A DNA stretch of 46,091 bases, from the NCBI RefSeq assembly GCF_903913935.1, contig NZ_CAIWNH010000244.1, forward strand, positions 1 through 46,091, written 5' to 3'. This document shows positions 18,609 through 28,174 of this stretch, piece by piece (positions within the stretch are counted from its first letter, which is position 1; the number at the start of each line of letters is the position of its first letter). A model generated the notes under the pieces. That model saw only the letters and a list, made by a program, of their open reading frames with translations. It was not told the DNA's origin and ran no database searches. The translations under genes were made by a program, and so were the position numbers. This DNA comes from an uncultured Mucilaginibacter sp. (GTDB taxonomy: Bacteria > Bacteroidota > Bacteroidia > Sphingobacteriales > Sphingobacteriaceae).

Positions 18609-19508
18609 ATGATATTCGATTTCCGCCTGAAAGTATTTTACACGGTTGCACAGAGGCTGAGCTTTACTAAAGCGGCTGCTGAATTGTTTATTACCCAGCC
18701 GGCGGTTACCAAGCATATTAAAGAGTTGGAACATCAGCTGAATGTGCAATTGTTTATGCGCAACGGCAACAGCATCGTTTTAACCACCGCCGGGAAGATT
18801 TTAACCCAGTATGCCGAAAAGATTTTTCAAACTTATACCGAACTGGAAACCGAGCTGGCCCAGCTGAATAACATGGAAGCAGGCACTTTACACATTGGTG
18901 CAAGTACAACAGTAGCGCAAACCATCCTGCCCAAACTACTCGCCTTGTTTAAAAAAACATACCCTGCCGTTCACTTTACGTTTACACAGGCCAATACCGA
19001 TGTAATTACCCAGCAGGTGCTGGCCGAAAAAATTGACATCGCCATAGTTGAAGGGGCTGCCCATTACCCGCAGATCGCCTACGCGCCCTTTGCTAAAGAT
19101 GAGATCGTGCTGGTAACAAAAGCCAATAACCAACTTTCAAAAAAAGCCGAGATCACCCCAAAACAATTGCTCAACATCCCCCTGGTATTGCGCGAAGCCG
19201 GCTCGGGTACACTTGATGTTATATTTAACGCCCTCGCCAACATCGGCATCAACCCAAAAAATTTGCAGATAGAGATACAGCTGGAAAGCAGTATCGCCAT
19301 TAAACAATACCTGCTATACTCCGAAACAGCAACCTTTCTTTCCATACAATCCGTTATCAGCGAGTTAAAGTATAATGAGCTAACCATCATTGATATCAAA
19401 GGACTCGATATTTTCCGCACCTTCCAGTTTATCCAGCTCCAGGGTAAAAACACCAAACTCATTGAGCTTTTCAAGCGTTTCTGCCTTGCCAACTATAACT
19501 TAAAGTAA
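18609..19508 (+). CDS. LysR family transcriptional regulator
   Basis: FYTVAQRLSFTKAAAELFITQPAVTKHIKELEHQLNVQLFMRNG HTH, plus LysR substrate domain. Confidence 0.93.
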   Translation: MIFDFRLKVFYTVAQRLSFTKAAAELFITQPAVTKHIKELEHQLNVQLFMRNGNSIVLTTAGKILTQYAEKIFQTYTELETELAQLNNMEAGTLHIGASTTVAQTILPKLLALFKKTYPAVHFTFTQANTDVITQQVLAEKIDIAIVEGAAHYPQIAYAPFAKDEIVLVTKANNQLSKKAEITPKQLLNIPLVLREAGSGTLDVIFNALANIGINPKNLQIEIQLESSIAIKQYLLYSETATFLSIQSVISELKYNELTIIDIKGLDIFRTFQFIQLQGKNTKLIELFKRFCLANYNLK

Positions 19509-19581
19509 TCGCTGATTACTATTTATCATTAGTTTTATGTTATAATAACACTGACCTTTAGTTGTTAATTGAAACAACCAG

Positions 19582-20592
19582 ATGAAAACAATTACTACTG
19601 ATATTTGCATCATAGGCGCCGGGCCCGTCGGTTTATTCGCTGTTTTTGAAGCAGGCCTGTTAAAAATGCGCTGCCACCTGATTGATGTACTGCCACAAGT
19701 TGGCGGGCAGCTTTCAGAAATATATCCCCAAAAACCTATTTATGATATTCCGGGTTTCCCAACCATCAACGCCCAGCAACTGGTGGATGGTTTGATGGAA
19801 CAGATAGAACCGTTTCACCCCGGCTTTTCATTAGGTGAGCGTGTTAACGAACTTTTTCAGCTGGAGGACGGATCCTTTGTTACCCGCACCAGCGACGATA
19901 CCGAAGTACACAGCAAAGTGGTGGTAATAGCCGGTGGCCTGGGCTGCTTCGAACCGCGTAAACCTGTAATTGATGGGTTGGAGCAATTTGAAGGTAAAGG
20001 CGTATCCTACATGGTAAAAAACCCTGAAGCCTACCGTGGCCGCAAAGTAGTATTGGCCGGCGGCGGCGATTCAGCCCTTGACTGGACCATATTTTTGGCT
20101 GATATTGCCGAAGAAGTAACACTGATCCACAGGGGCGATACCTTCCGCGGCGCGCCAGACTCTGCTGAAAAAGTTTTTGAGCTGGCTACTGAAGGGAAGA
20201 TCAACCTCATATTGCAATCCCATATCAACGCTATCAAAGGCAACGGGCATTTGCAGCAGGTTGAAGTGATCGGCAGGGATAACGAGACGACTGTGATTGA
20301 AGCTGATCATTTGATCCCACTGTTCGGCCTCACCCCAAAACTCGGCCCGATTGCTGAATGGGGTTTGAATGTAGATAAATCGGCTATTATGGTGGATACG
20401 GTGGACTACAGCACCAATGTAAAAGGCGTTTATGCCATTGGCGATATCAATATTTATCCCGGCAAATTAAAACTGATCCTCTGTGGTTTCCATGAAGCCG
20501 CATTGATGGCACAAAGCGCCTTTAAACATGTTTACCCCGACCAGAAATTAAGTTTCAAATATACTACCGTTTACGGTGTTACTGCTTTTTAA
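19582..20592 (+). CDS. NAD(P)/FAD-dependent oxidoreductase, ferredoxin-NADP reductase (thioredoxin reductase-like, YumC type)
   Basis: CIIGAGPVGLFAVFEAG, VVLAGGGDSALDWTIFL, GVYAIGDINIYPGKLKLILCGFHEAALMA; no CxxC redox motif. Confidence 0.87.
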   Translation: MKTITTDICIIGAGPVGLFAVFEAGLLKMRCHLIDVLPQVGGQLSEIYPQKPIYDIPGFPTINAQQLVDGLMEQIEPFHPGFSLGERVNELFQLEDGSFVTRTSDDTEVHSKVVVIAGGLGCFEPRKPVIDGLEQFEGKGVSYMVKNPEAYRGRKVVLAGGGDSALDWTIFLADIAEEVTLIHRGDTFRGAPDSAEKVFELATEGKINLILQSHINAIKGNGHLQQVEVIGRDNETTVIEADHLIPLFGLTPKLGPIAEWGLNVDKSAIMVDTVDYSTNVKGVYAIGDINIYPGKLKLILCGFHEAALMAQSAFKHVYPDQKLSFKYTTVYGVTAF

Positions 20593-20682
20593 GCGGGTTA
20601 AAGGCGAAAGGATAAAGGTGAAAGGTTTAAACGGCCGCACCTTTTGCCTTTCACCTTTGACCTTTTACCTCAACTCAAAAAA

Positions 20683-21000
20683 ATGATTAATATAACCATA
20701 GAGGACCGCGACGGGAGCCGACGGCCGGTTGAAATTCCCGAAGACATCAGTCTCAGCCTGATGGAAATTTTAAAAGCATCGGACCATCATGTACTTGCTA
20801 CCTGCGGCGGTATGGCCCTTTGCGCTACCTGCCACGTCCAGGTGCTGGAAGGACCCGAAAAATATTTCCATGCCACATCAACAGAACTGGACATGCTGGA
20901 TACCCTGCCCGATGCCGGCTACGACAGCCGCCTGGCCTGCCAGTTAAGGATCAGTAAAGATATGGAGGGGATGGTTTTCAGGATACGGGGAGAAGCATAG
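20683..21000 (+). CDS. 2Fe-2S ferredoxin (adrenodoxin-like)
   Basis: MINITIEDRDGSRRPVEIPEDISLSLMEILKAS..., ATCGGMALCATCHVQV, and distal SRLACQL Cys. Confidence 0.88.
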   Translation: MINITIEDRDGSRRPVEIPEDISLSLMEILKASDHHVLATCGGMALCATCHVQVLEGPEKYFHATSTELDMLDTLPDAGYDSRLACQLRISKDMEGMVFRIRGEA

Positions 21001-21067
21001 TTAGCAAAATTGCTGTATTGTTGTACTGCGGTATCGTGTGATACGGCGATACATTACAATGCAAAAA

Positions 21068-21206
21068 GGGTGTCATGGTGAGGCACTCGAACCATAGCGG
21101 GCAAAGGCCTATACGCCATACATTAACGCCATGCTTACGGCACCATCTACCACCGGGCATACATCAGCCCACCGCACCGTGGTTCGAGTGCCTCACCATG
21201 ACACCC
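21068..21206. repeat. 27-bp perfect inverted repeat with 85-bp spacer
   Basis: gggtgtcatggtgaggcactcgaacca (21068-21094) and its exact reverse complement tggttcgagtgcctcaccatgacaccc (21180-21206). Confidence 0.95.
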
Positions 21207-21280
21207 CATCGCTCACCGTTCCTCATTGCAGGATTCTAAAGCATCCGGTACGCTACCAATGCCTTGGCATCAGCCTGCCC

Positions 21281-23098
21281 TTACCAATTTTCAGGAAAAG
21301 GAATATCCTTCACACTTAATGGCTTAAAGTTGTTGATCTGGTAGTCCAGGCCATATTGGTTATACATAAAAAAGGGATCAGTTTTAAAATGTTCATAGTC
21401 TGCTGCCATTTGCGCTTTAAGGCTGTTTAACCTGCCCAGGTAAGCGGCATCATATGCCGATGGCGTGGTAAAAAGCCTTTCGATATAAGTAAGCAAATTA
21501 TAACAGGTGGTAAACTGCCCGCAGGCTATTATACAGGCCATGCTATGCTGCTGGTGCATATTGCTTTCATCAAACCAAAGCGTTGTGCCCATGTTAAAAG
21601 CAGTTTGGGCAACAATCTGTATATCCCGGCTGGGGTTTAAATACGGCGCAGGCGGCGGGTTCTTTTTGCGGTACAGATCGCTGGAAAAGGCCAGGTCGTA
21701 AATGTGGTTGCCTTTACCACGGTTTTTCCATTGCGGCGATCCGTAAAAGGTATTATAAAGCAATTGCCTTATCCGCTTTAAAAAAACACTCATATTCAGC
21801 AGCAGCACCGATTCTACCCTTGCCTGCATCATTTGCTTCAGCACTACCAGGGGTGTTTTTGTAAAATAATGGATCAGTAACCTGATGATCTTTTCGGTAA
21901 AGGATTTTAACAAGGGCGATGACGTGCCCAGTATCTGACTTTTTAAGGAGGAAACCGCCCATAAAAACAAGGCCGGCAGCACAATTAAAATTCCACCAAC
22001 CATTCCCATCCAAACCAAATGGCAATAAAACCCATACCCGATACAGCCTGCTGCTACCAAAAAGAAGAGTGTAGCTATCCAGTTTAAGCCCCCCAGACTG
22101 ATGCCGCTATGCTTAGGCTGCGGCGGGTTAACGTAAGGCTTAATAAAATAACTTCCAACATCATTCACCAGCATCAGGTCGAAGGGTTTAAAGGTAGTTT
22201 CGTGCCTTTGCCTGCGGCCATCGGCATACATCATACTTTGCAGGCCCTGGTTATCTGTAATGCCGCCGTCCATAAAACCGACGTTTTTTTCGGCTATAAA
22301 CGCCGATTCCTGTTTATCCCCTGTTTGCGGAATCATTGTGAGCCCGCTTTTCAGTTCATCTTCGGTTAAACCTTCGTGCGTAAAATCTTCGGGGAATACA
22401 ATTGGCTCAAATCCCGCCGGGAAACAAGACGAAGCAGCAAGCACATCCCCTATTTTATATTTTCCGGCAACCAGCTGGCTAAGGAAAATATTTTCGTTAC
22501 CAAATTTAAAATAAGGGTCTGCCGAAGTGTCTGCTACCATTTTACGGTCCTGCCTGAAAGATAGGCCTGTATAAAACTCGGTGGTATTAAAGCAAACTTC
22601 CTGCAGGTGGCCGGTTTCATTATTATAAAAAAGGGAGTGGAGTGTTGCGCCTTCAAAAATATATTCATCATAAGCCATCGAAAAAGCATTGATAATATTG
22701 CGGCTTTTGTCGGGGCGGTTGCGCCATCTTTTTTGATCTGAAAGTATCTCGAGCGCGTTTTGCAGCAGGAAATCGCCGGTTAAGCATTCGAACAGCTTGA
22801 CATAAAAATCCTTAAATGATTTACCCTGCGCATTATACAACGCATATAAAGTTGTCGGGATAGTTCCGCCGGATGCCGACGACATATAAGTCACCTGGTT
22901 TAATAGCACATTGCCTTTAAGCGGGTCGTCATCGCCGTTAAATTCAACTTTGTTGAGGTAAGAAATGACGCCCATGCCAAATGAGGCGGCACGAAAGCCG
23001 CCGCCTGAAAATGCTAGTGCAATGTTTTCAAATGGGCTGATACAGTCCACTTTTAGCGTAAGCTCCGCGTGTTGAGGTGTGGGGGTTAAGGTTTCCAT
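21281..23098 (-). CDS. Patatin-like phospholipase family protein with internal TM segments
   Basis: ALAFSGGGFRAASFGMGVISYL (oxyanion hole), YMSSASGGT (SxSxG nucleophile), GFMDGGITDNQG (Asp); hydrophobic hairpin NWIATLFFLVAAGCIGYGFYCHLVWMGMVGGILIVLPALFLWAV. Confidence 0.83.
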   Translation of the reverse strand: METLTPTPQHAELTLKVDCISPFENIALAFSGGGFRAASFGMGVISYLNKVEFNGDDDPLKGNVLLNQVTYMSSASGGTIPTTLYALYNAQGKSFKDFYVKLFECLTGDFLLQNALEILSDQKRWRNRPDKSRNIINAFSMAYDEYIFEGATLHSLFYNNETGHLQEVCFNTTEFYTGLSFRQDRKMVADTSADPYFKFGNENIFLSQLVAGKYKIGDVLAASSCFPAGFEPIVFPEDFTHEGLTEDELKSGLTMIPQTGDKQESAFIAEKNVGFMDGGITDNQGLQSMMYADGRRQRHETTFKPFDLMLVNDVGSYFIKPYVNPPQPKHSGISLGGLNWIATLFFLVAAGCIGYGFYCHLVWMGMVGGILIVLPALFLWAVSSLKSQILGTSSPLLKSFTEKIIRLLIHYFTKTPLVVLKQMMQARVESVLLLNMSVFLKRIRQLLYNTFYGSPQWKNRGKGNHIYDLAFSSDLYRKKNPPPAPYLNPSRDIQIVAQTAFNMGTTLWFDESNMHQQHSMACIIACGQFTTCYNLLTYIERLFTTPSAYDAAYLGRLNSLKAQMAADYEHFKTDPFFMYNQYGLDYQINNFKPLSVKDIPFPENW

Positions 23099-23212
23099 AG
23101 GATGGATTATAGGTTTATTTGCATAAAATTATAGATAAAATAATTACGGTCAGTAATTTATAGAGATTTTATTTTCATATTTAGCAAGGATTACCTAAGT
23201 TCCTTTAAATCA

Positions 23213-23716
23213 ATGAAAAAAATAGTTCTGTTATTTGTTGCAGCAATTTTGATGATAAACCTTGCACATGGCCAAAGCGCCTGGGTAAATTATAAGATCG
23301 ATAACAAATTATCAGTCAAAATGCCGGCCGAACCCAAGCCGATTGATGAACACACCAAAATGGCGATGGATAAAGACAGTAGTTATTTCCTTATAGCTGT
23401 TGTTGATTTTATAAAAGTTGCAGGCATTGATTCGGCACAGGTTGCCGCTTATGCACCCACCCAGGAATTTGCCAATGGTATAAAAACCGGCATGTTAAAA
23501 GAATTACCAGGCTTATCTCTCGGTGATGTAAAGATCGATAAATGGAATGGTTATTACTGCTACCACATTGAAGGCGGGACTACCGAAAAAAAAATAAAAT
23601 TCTTTACGTTCGATGTTATTATTGACAGTAAAATGTACGGCCTTACGGTTTTATCGCGTGATGACAAAAGCCTGCAGGGCAAAGATGATTATTTTAACTC
23701 ACTGGTAATTAATTAA
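23213..23716 (+). CDS. Hypothetical secreted protein
   Basis: Signal peptide MKKIVLLFVAAILMINLAHGQS; no recognised domain. Confidence 0.7.
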   Translation: MKKIVLLFVAAILMINLAHGQSAWVNYKIDNKLSVKMPAEPKPIDEHTKMAMDKDSSYFLIAVVDFIKVAGIDSAQVAAYAPTQEFANGIKTGMLKELPGLSLGDVKIDKWNGYYCYHIEGGTTEKKIKFFTFDVIIDSKMYGLTVLSRDDKSLQGKDDYFNSLVIN

Positions 23717-23734
23717 TAACAATAAATTAAATGG

Positions 23735-23755
23735 ATATCATTAATTTTATGATAT
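23735..23755. promoter_or_regulatory. Inverted repeat upstream of HxlR-type regulator (possible operator)
   Basis: atatcat-taatttt-atgatat, 34 bp before the ATG at 23790. Confidence 0.35.
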
Positions 23756-23789
23756 ATATTTACTACCAATAGCTTAGTGGATACCACAT

Positions 23790-24125
23790 ATGAAGGAAAA
23801 AAGCAATGATATCCTGAACCGCATAGCGCATGTGCAAACCACCCTGCAGGCCATAAATGGTAAATGGAAACTGCCGATATTAGTGTCGATGTATGCCGGT
23901 AAAAGCAGGTTCAGGGATATACAGCGTAATATCCCGCAAATTACCACGCGGGTACTATCCAAAGAGCTAAAGGACCTGGAAGCAAGTAAACTCATCATCC
24001 GCATTGTTACAGACGGGCACCCGGTTTCTGTCGAATACAAACTCACTACCTACAGTTATACCCTTACCCCGGTTGTTGATGAAATGATTAAATGGGGAAA
24101 ACAGCACAGCAAAGGGGGGCTGTGA
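23790..24125 (+). CDS. HxlR family winged-helix transcriptional regulator
   Basis: INGKWKLPILVSMYAGKSRFRDIQRNIPQITTRVLSKELKDLEASKLIIRIV. Confidence 0.93.
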   Translation: MKEKSNDILNRIAHVQTTLQAINGKWKLPILVSMYAGKSRFRDIQRNIPQITTRVLSKELKDLEASKLIIRIVTDGHPVSVEYKLTTYSYTLTPVVDEMIKWGKQHSKGGL

Positions 24126-24180
24126 TTTACGAATCAGGAGTTACGATTTACGAATTTGTAAACGTAAGCCTGGCAGCAGG

Positions 24181-24262
24181 CTCCGTGAAATCAAAGTAAT
24201 CACATTAAATCTGTGATCAAAAACTCCGTGAAATCAAAATAATCATATTAAATCTGTGATCA
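24181..24262. repeat. 39-bp direct repeat x2 (4-bp spacer)
   Basis: ctccgtgaaatcaaagtaatcacattaaatctgtgatca (24181-24219) and a copy with 2 mismatches (24224-24262). Confidence 0.9.
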
Positions 24263-24269
24263 GATTTGG

Positions 24270-24293
24270 ATTTATATAAGCACTTATATAAAT
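24270..24293. promoter_or_regulatory. Perfect palindrome, candidate MarR-family operator for the hut cluster
   Basis: atttatataag-ca-cttatataaat: 11-bp perfect arms, ending 6 nt before the ATG at 24300. Confidence 0.5.
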
Positions 24294-24299
24294 TGCACC

Positions 24300-24809
24300 A
24301 TGAATTTATACCAAAGCCTGGGATACCTTGTAATGGGCAGTCGTTTACGGCGACTGAGCGAGAGTTTTTTATCGGAAATTAACCGCGCTTATCAAAATGA
24401 GGGCATTGATTTTGATGCCAGCTGGTTCCCGGTATTTTATTTATTATCGAAGAACGATGCTTTGTCCATTAAGGAATTAAGCGAACAAACCGAAGTTTCG
24501 CACCCGGCCGCCAGCCAGCTCATCACCAATTTAAAAAACAAAAACCTGGTTACCAGCGCCACGTGTGCCGATGACGGCCGCCGTCAACTGGTTACGCTGA
24601 CAGATAAAGGCAGGGAACTGCTCGGCCAGATTATGCCCGTTTGGGATGCTATCCTGGCCGCAATGGATGACTTGATAACCGATAATCCGGCATGCGATTA
24701 TTTGCTGCCTGCGGTTGGCGCCATGGAAAAAGTATTTAAACAAAACAGCTTAGCTGAAAAAATTGGCAATAAATTATCCGTTGAACTTAAACCAGCAGTA
24801 AATGAGTAA
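24300..24809 (+). CDS. MarR family transcriptional regulator, first gene of hut cluster
   Basis: LSIKELSEQTEVSHPAASQLITNLKNKNLVTSATCADDGRRQLVTLTDKGREL wHTH; overlaps hutH by 8 nt. Confidence 0.9.
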   Translation: MNLYQSLGYLVMGSRLRRLSESFLSEINRAYQNEGIDFDASWFPVFYLLSKNDALSIKELSEQTEVSHPAASQLITNLKNKNLVTSATCADDGRRQLVTLTDKGRELLGQIMPVWDAILAAMDDLITDNPACDYLLPAVGAMEKVFKQNSLAEKIGNKLSVELKPAVNE

Positions 24810-26361
24810 AGTATTTAACTATGGTACGGACCATTTAACGGTGGGCATTTGCATAGATATAGCCGCCGGCAAAACAAAAGGCTTAATCAATGGCCATACA
24901 GCTGAAAGGGTGCGTGCCTCCTGGCGTGAAGTGGAAACGATCGTACATGATCATCACCCTGTTTACGGCATCAATACCGGTTTCGGGCCTTTGTGCGACA
25001 CCCGGATATCGGAAGCAGACACCTCCTTACTGCAAAGCAACCTGCTCAAAAGCCATAGCGTTGGCGTAGGTAAACCTATTCCTGTTGAAATTGCCAAACT
25101 GATGCTCATTACCAAAGTGCATGCATTGGCCCAGGGTTACTCAGGCATTGCACTTGAAACATTGAAGCGCATCATCTGGCATATCGACAATGGTATTATC
25201 CCCGTGGTTCCCGAAAAAGGTTCAGTAGGCGCCTCCGGCGACCTTGCCCCATTGGCACATCTTTTTTTGCCCTTAATCGGCTTAGGCGAAGTTTTTGCCA
25301 GTGGAAACCGCCTGGCAACTTCGGGCATCTTAAGCGCCCACGGCTTAAAGCCATTGGTATTAGGCCCGAAAGAAGGATTGGCATTGATCAACGGCACGCA
25401 GTTTATCCTTGCTTTTGCGGTAAAAGCAGTGCAGCGATTAAACGATGCATTGAATGCAGCAGATATCATCGGGGCCATGTCAATCGAAGGGTTGATGGGT
25501 TCAGCGAGGCCTTTTGACGCCCGTTTACATGAATTACGCCCATACAAAGGCAATAAATTTGTCGCCAAACGCCTTCATACTTTACTAAAGGACTCCGAGA
25601 TCTGCAATTCGCATGTTAACTGCGACCGTGTGCAGGACCCCTATTCACTTCGCTGTATGCCCCAGGTACATGGCGCGTCGCGAAATGCATGGCTGCATTT
25701 AAAGGAGATGACAGAGATCGAACTCAATTCGGTTACTGATAATCCAATTATTTTTAACGCCGAAGATACCATCAGCGGGGGCAATTTCCACGGGCAGCCT
25801 ATGGCGATCCCATTGGACTATGCTACCATCGCGGCAGCAGAACTGGGCAACATCGCCGACCGCCGCTGCTACCTGATGAGCGAAGGTCGCTACGGCTTAC
25901 CAAAACTATTGACCAATAATGCAGGCCTCCATTCGGGCCTGATGATCCCGCAATATACTACGGCTGCTTTGGTTACGGAGAACAAAACACTTTGTTTCCC
26001 TGCCAGTGCTGATAGTGTGCCGACATCCCTGGGTCAGGAGGACCATGTGTCGATGGGATCTATCAGCGGACGTAAATTACACCAGGTAATTGATAACCTC
26101 GAATACATCCAGGCTATCGAACTCCTTTATGCCTCGCAGGCTATTGATTTCAGGCGGCCGCTCAAATCGACCCCGGTAATTGAAGCCTGCCACCAGCTGG
26201 TACGCAGTCAAGTGCCTTTTATTGATGATGACCGCATTTTTGCAGACGATATAAACAATTTGCACCAACTCATTACAAGCGGCAATCTGCTCAATGTAGT
26301 AAACAATACAGCAACAGCTAACCAAATAATTATAAACGATGACGACTTCGGAATTTATTAA
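24802..26361 (+). CDS. hutH: Histidine ammonia-lyase
   Basis: [15 protein letters not shown] (MIO Ala-Ser-Gly), [37 protein letters not shown]. Confidence 0.97.
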   Translation: MSKVFNYGTDHLTVGICIDIAAGKTKGLINGHTAERVRASWREVETIVHDHHPVYGINTGFGPLCDTRISEADTSLLQSNLLKSHSVGVGKPIPVEIAKLMLITKVHALAQGYSGIALETLKRIIWHIDNGIIPVVPEKGSVGASGDLAPLAHLFLPLIGLGEVFASGNRLATSGILSAHGLKPLVLGPKEGLALINGTQFILAFAVKAVQRLNDALNAADIIGAMSIEGLMGSARPFDARLHELRPYKGNKFVAKRLHTLLKDSEICNSHVNCDRVQDPYSLRCMPQVHGASRNAWLHLKEMTEIELNSVTDNPIIFNAEDTISGGNFHGQPMAIPLDYATIAAAELGNIADRRCYLMSEGRYGLPKLLTNNAGLHSGLMIPQYTTAALVTENKTLCFPASADSVPTSLGQEDHVSMGSISGRKLHQVIDNLEYIQAIELLYASQAIDFRRPLKSTPVIEACHQLVRSQVPFIDDDRIFADDINNLHQLITSGNLLNVVNNTATANQIIINDDDFGIY

Positions 26362-28012
26362 AACCTATGCCAACCACCCGGTGTACAAAGCGCCGCGCGG
26401 TATGCAGCTGCATGCCAAAAGCTGGCAAACAGAGGCCCCATTACGGATGCTGCTGAATAACCTTGATGGCCAGGTTGCTGAAAACCCGGACGAACTGGTG
26501 GTTTATGGCGGCATCGGCCAGGCGGCCCGTAACCCGGAGTCGCTTCGGAAAATTATTGAACTTTTGCTGGAGTTGGATGAATATCATTCGTTGCTCGTAC
26601 AATCCGGTAAACCGGTGGGCATTATCCGCAGTCACCCTGAGGCACCGCGTGTGCTCATCGCCAATAGTAATTTAGTACCCGCCTGGGCCACCTGGGACCA
26701 CTTTAACGAACTGCGCGCCAAAGACCTGATGATGTATGGACAAATGACAGCCGGCAGCTGGATCTATATCGGATCACAGGGCATCTTACAGGGAACTTAT
26801 GAAACATTTGTGGAGTGCGGCGTACAGCATTTTAAAGGCGACCTTACCGGCAAACTGATCGTAAGCGCTGGTTTAGGTGGTATGGGTGGCGCTCAGCCAT
26901 TGGCAGCAACCATGGCGGGCGGTGTGTTTTTAGGGGCCGATGTGGATGAAACCCGCATCCAAAAACGTTTAGATTCACAGTACATCGACAGGATGACCCA
27001 TTCGTATGAAGAAGCGATTGGCTGGATAAAACATGCCATTAAAAAAGGGGAAAACTTGTCGGTTGGCCTGGTAAGCGATGCGGGGGATCTGCTGGAAAAA
27101 CTGCTGGAAGATAATATTATACCTGATGTCCTCACCGACCAAACTTCGGCACATGACCCGCTGAATGGTTATGTACCCAATGGTTTAAGCTTAACCCTTG
27201 CTGCCCTATTACGCAAAAGCGACCCCGAAGAATATAAAAAACTATCCTTACAGAGCATGGCCCGCCACGTAGGCTTTATGCTGGCACTACAAAGCAAAGG
27301 CGCTATAACTTTTGATTACGGCAATAACCTGCGCGAGTTTGCCCGCCAGGGCGGCGAAGCGGATGCTTTTAACTTCCCCGGGTTTACCCCGGCCTATATC
27401 CGTCCCTTATTTTGCGAGGGCAAAGGGCCGTTCAGATGGGTTGCGCTATCAGGCGATCCGGATGATATTTTTACAACAGACCGCGCATTGATGGAAGCCT
27501 TCCCGGAAAATAAACCATTGATCAACTGGCTCGAAAAAGCGCAGCAAAAAATCTCTTTTCAGGGATTGCCGGCACGTATATGCTGGCTGGGTATGGGCGA
27601 GCGCGAAAAAGCAGGCTTAATATTTAACGACCTGGTAAAAACCGGCGAAGTAAAAGGCCCGATCGTCATAGGTCGTGATCATTTGGACTGTGGTTCGGTT
27701 GCGTCCCCAAACAGGGAAACAGAATCCATGCTGGATGGCTCTGATGCGGTATCTGACTGGCCATTGCTGAACCTGATGTCGAACACCGCGGGCGGCGCAA
27801 CCTGGGTATCTTTCCATCATGGCGGCGGCGTAGGCATGGGTTATTCGCAGCATGCCGGCATGGTTGTTTTAGCTGATGGAACAGATCGCGCAGCCACCTG
27901 CATCAAAAGAGTTTTATATAATGACCCGGCTATGGGGATATTCCGGCACGCTGATGCGGGCTATGATAAAGCCAAAGAATGGGCAGAAAAGTTTGATTTG
28001 AAAGTGTGGTGA
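26339..28012 (+). CDS. hutU: Urocanate hydratase
   Basis: [37 protein letters not shown]..., [34 protein letters not shown]. Confidence 0.97.
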   Translation: MTTSEFIKTYANHPVYKAPRGMQLHAKSWQTEAPLRMLLNNLDGQVAENPDELVVYGGIGQAARNPESLRKIIELLLELDEYHSLLVQSGKPVGIIRSHPEAPRVLIANSNLVPAWATWDHFNELRAKDLMMYGQMTAGSWIYIGSQGILQGTYETFVECGVQHFKGDLTGKLIVSAGLGGMGGAQPLAATMAGGVFLGADVDETRIQKRLDSQYIDRMTHSYEEAIGWIKHAIKKGENLSVGLVSDAGDLLEKLLEDNIIPDVLTDQTSAHDPLNGYVPNGLSLTLAALLRKSDPEEYKKLSLQSMARHVGFMLALQSKGAITFDYGNNLREFARQGGEADAFNFPGFTPAYIRPLFCEGKGPFRWVALSGDPDDIFTTDRALMEAFPENKPLINWLEKAQQKISFQGLPARICWLGMGEREKAGLIFNDLVKTGEVKGPIVIGRDHLDCGSVASPNRETESMLDGSDAVSDWPLLNLMSNTAGGATWVSFHHGGGVGMGYSQHAGMVVLADGTDRAATCIKRVLYNDPAMGIFRHADAGYDKAKEWAEKFDLKVW

Positions 28013-28016
28013 TTTT

Positions 28017-28057
28017 GAGTCCGAAAGTCCGGAAAGTCGGAAAAGTCCGAAAGTAAA
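28017..28057. repeat. Degenerate (a)gtccgaaa tandem repeat
   Basis: gagtccgaaagtccggaaagtcggaaaagtccgaaagt between hutU and hutI. Confidence 0.75.
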
Positions 28058-28174
28058 GAAGAAATAAAAATACATAGCGTATAATTGTCATAACGATGAT
28101 CTTTGGGATTTGAATTTTCATAATCCTTAAATCTTTTAATCTTAGAAATCCTGGTTCAGACAAAGCTCTAAAAT

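Noticed and set aside
21131-21319. 62-aa ORF in the foldback region
   Set aside because: Contains the inverted repeat arm (TVVRVPHHDTP); not protein-like.
25137-25568. 143-aa ORF antisense to hutH
   Set aside because: Antisense to a strongly supported conserved gene; no domain features.
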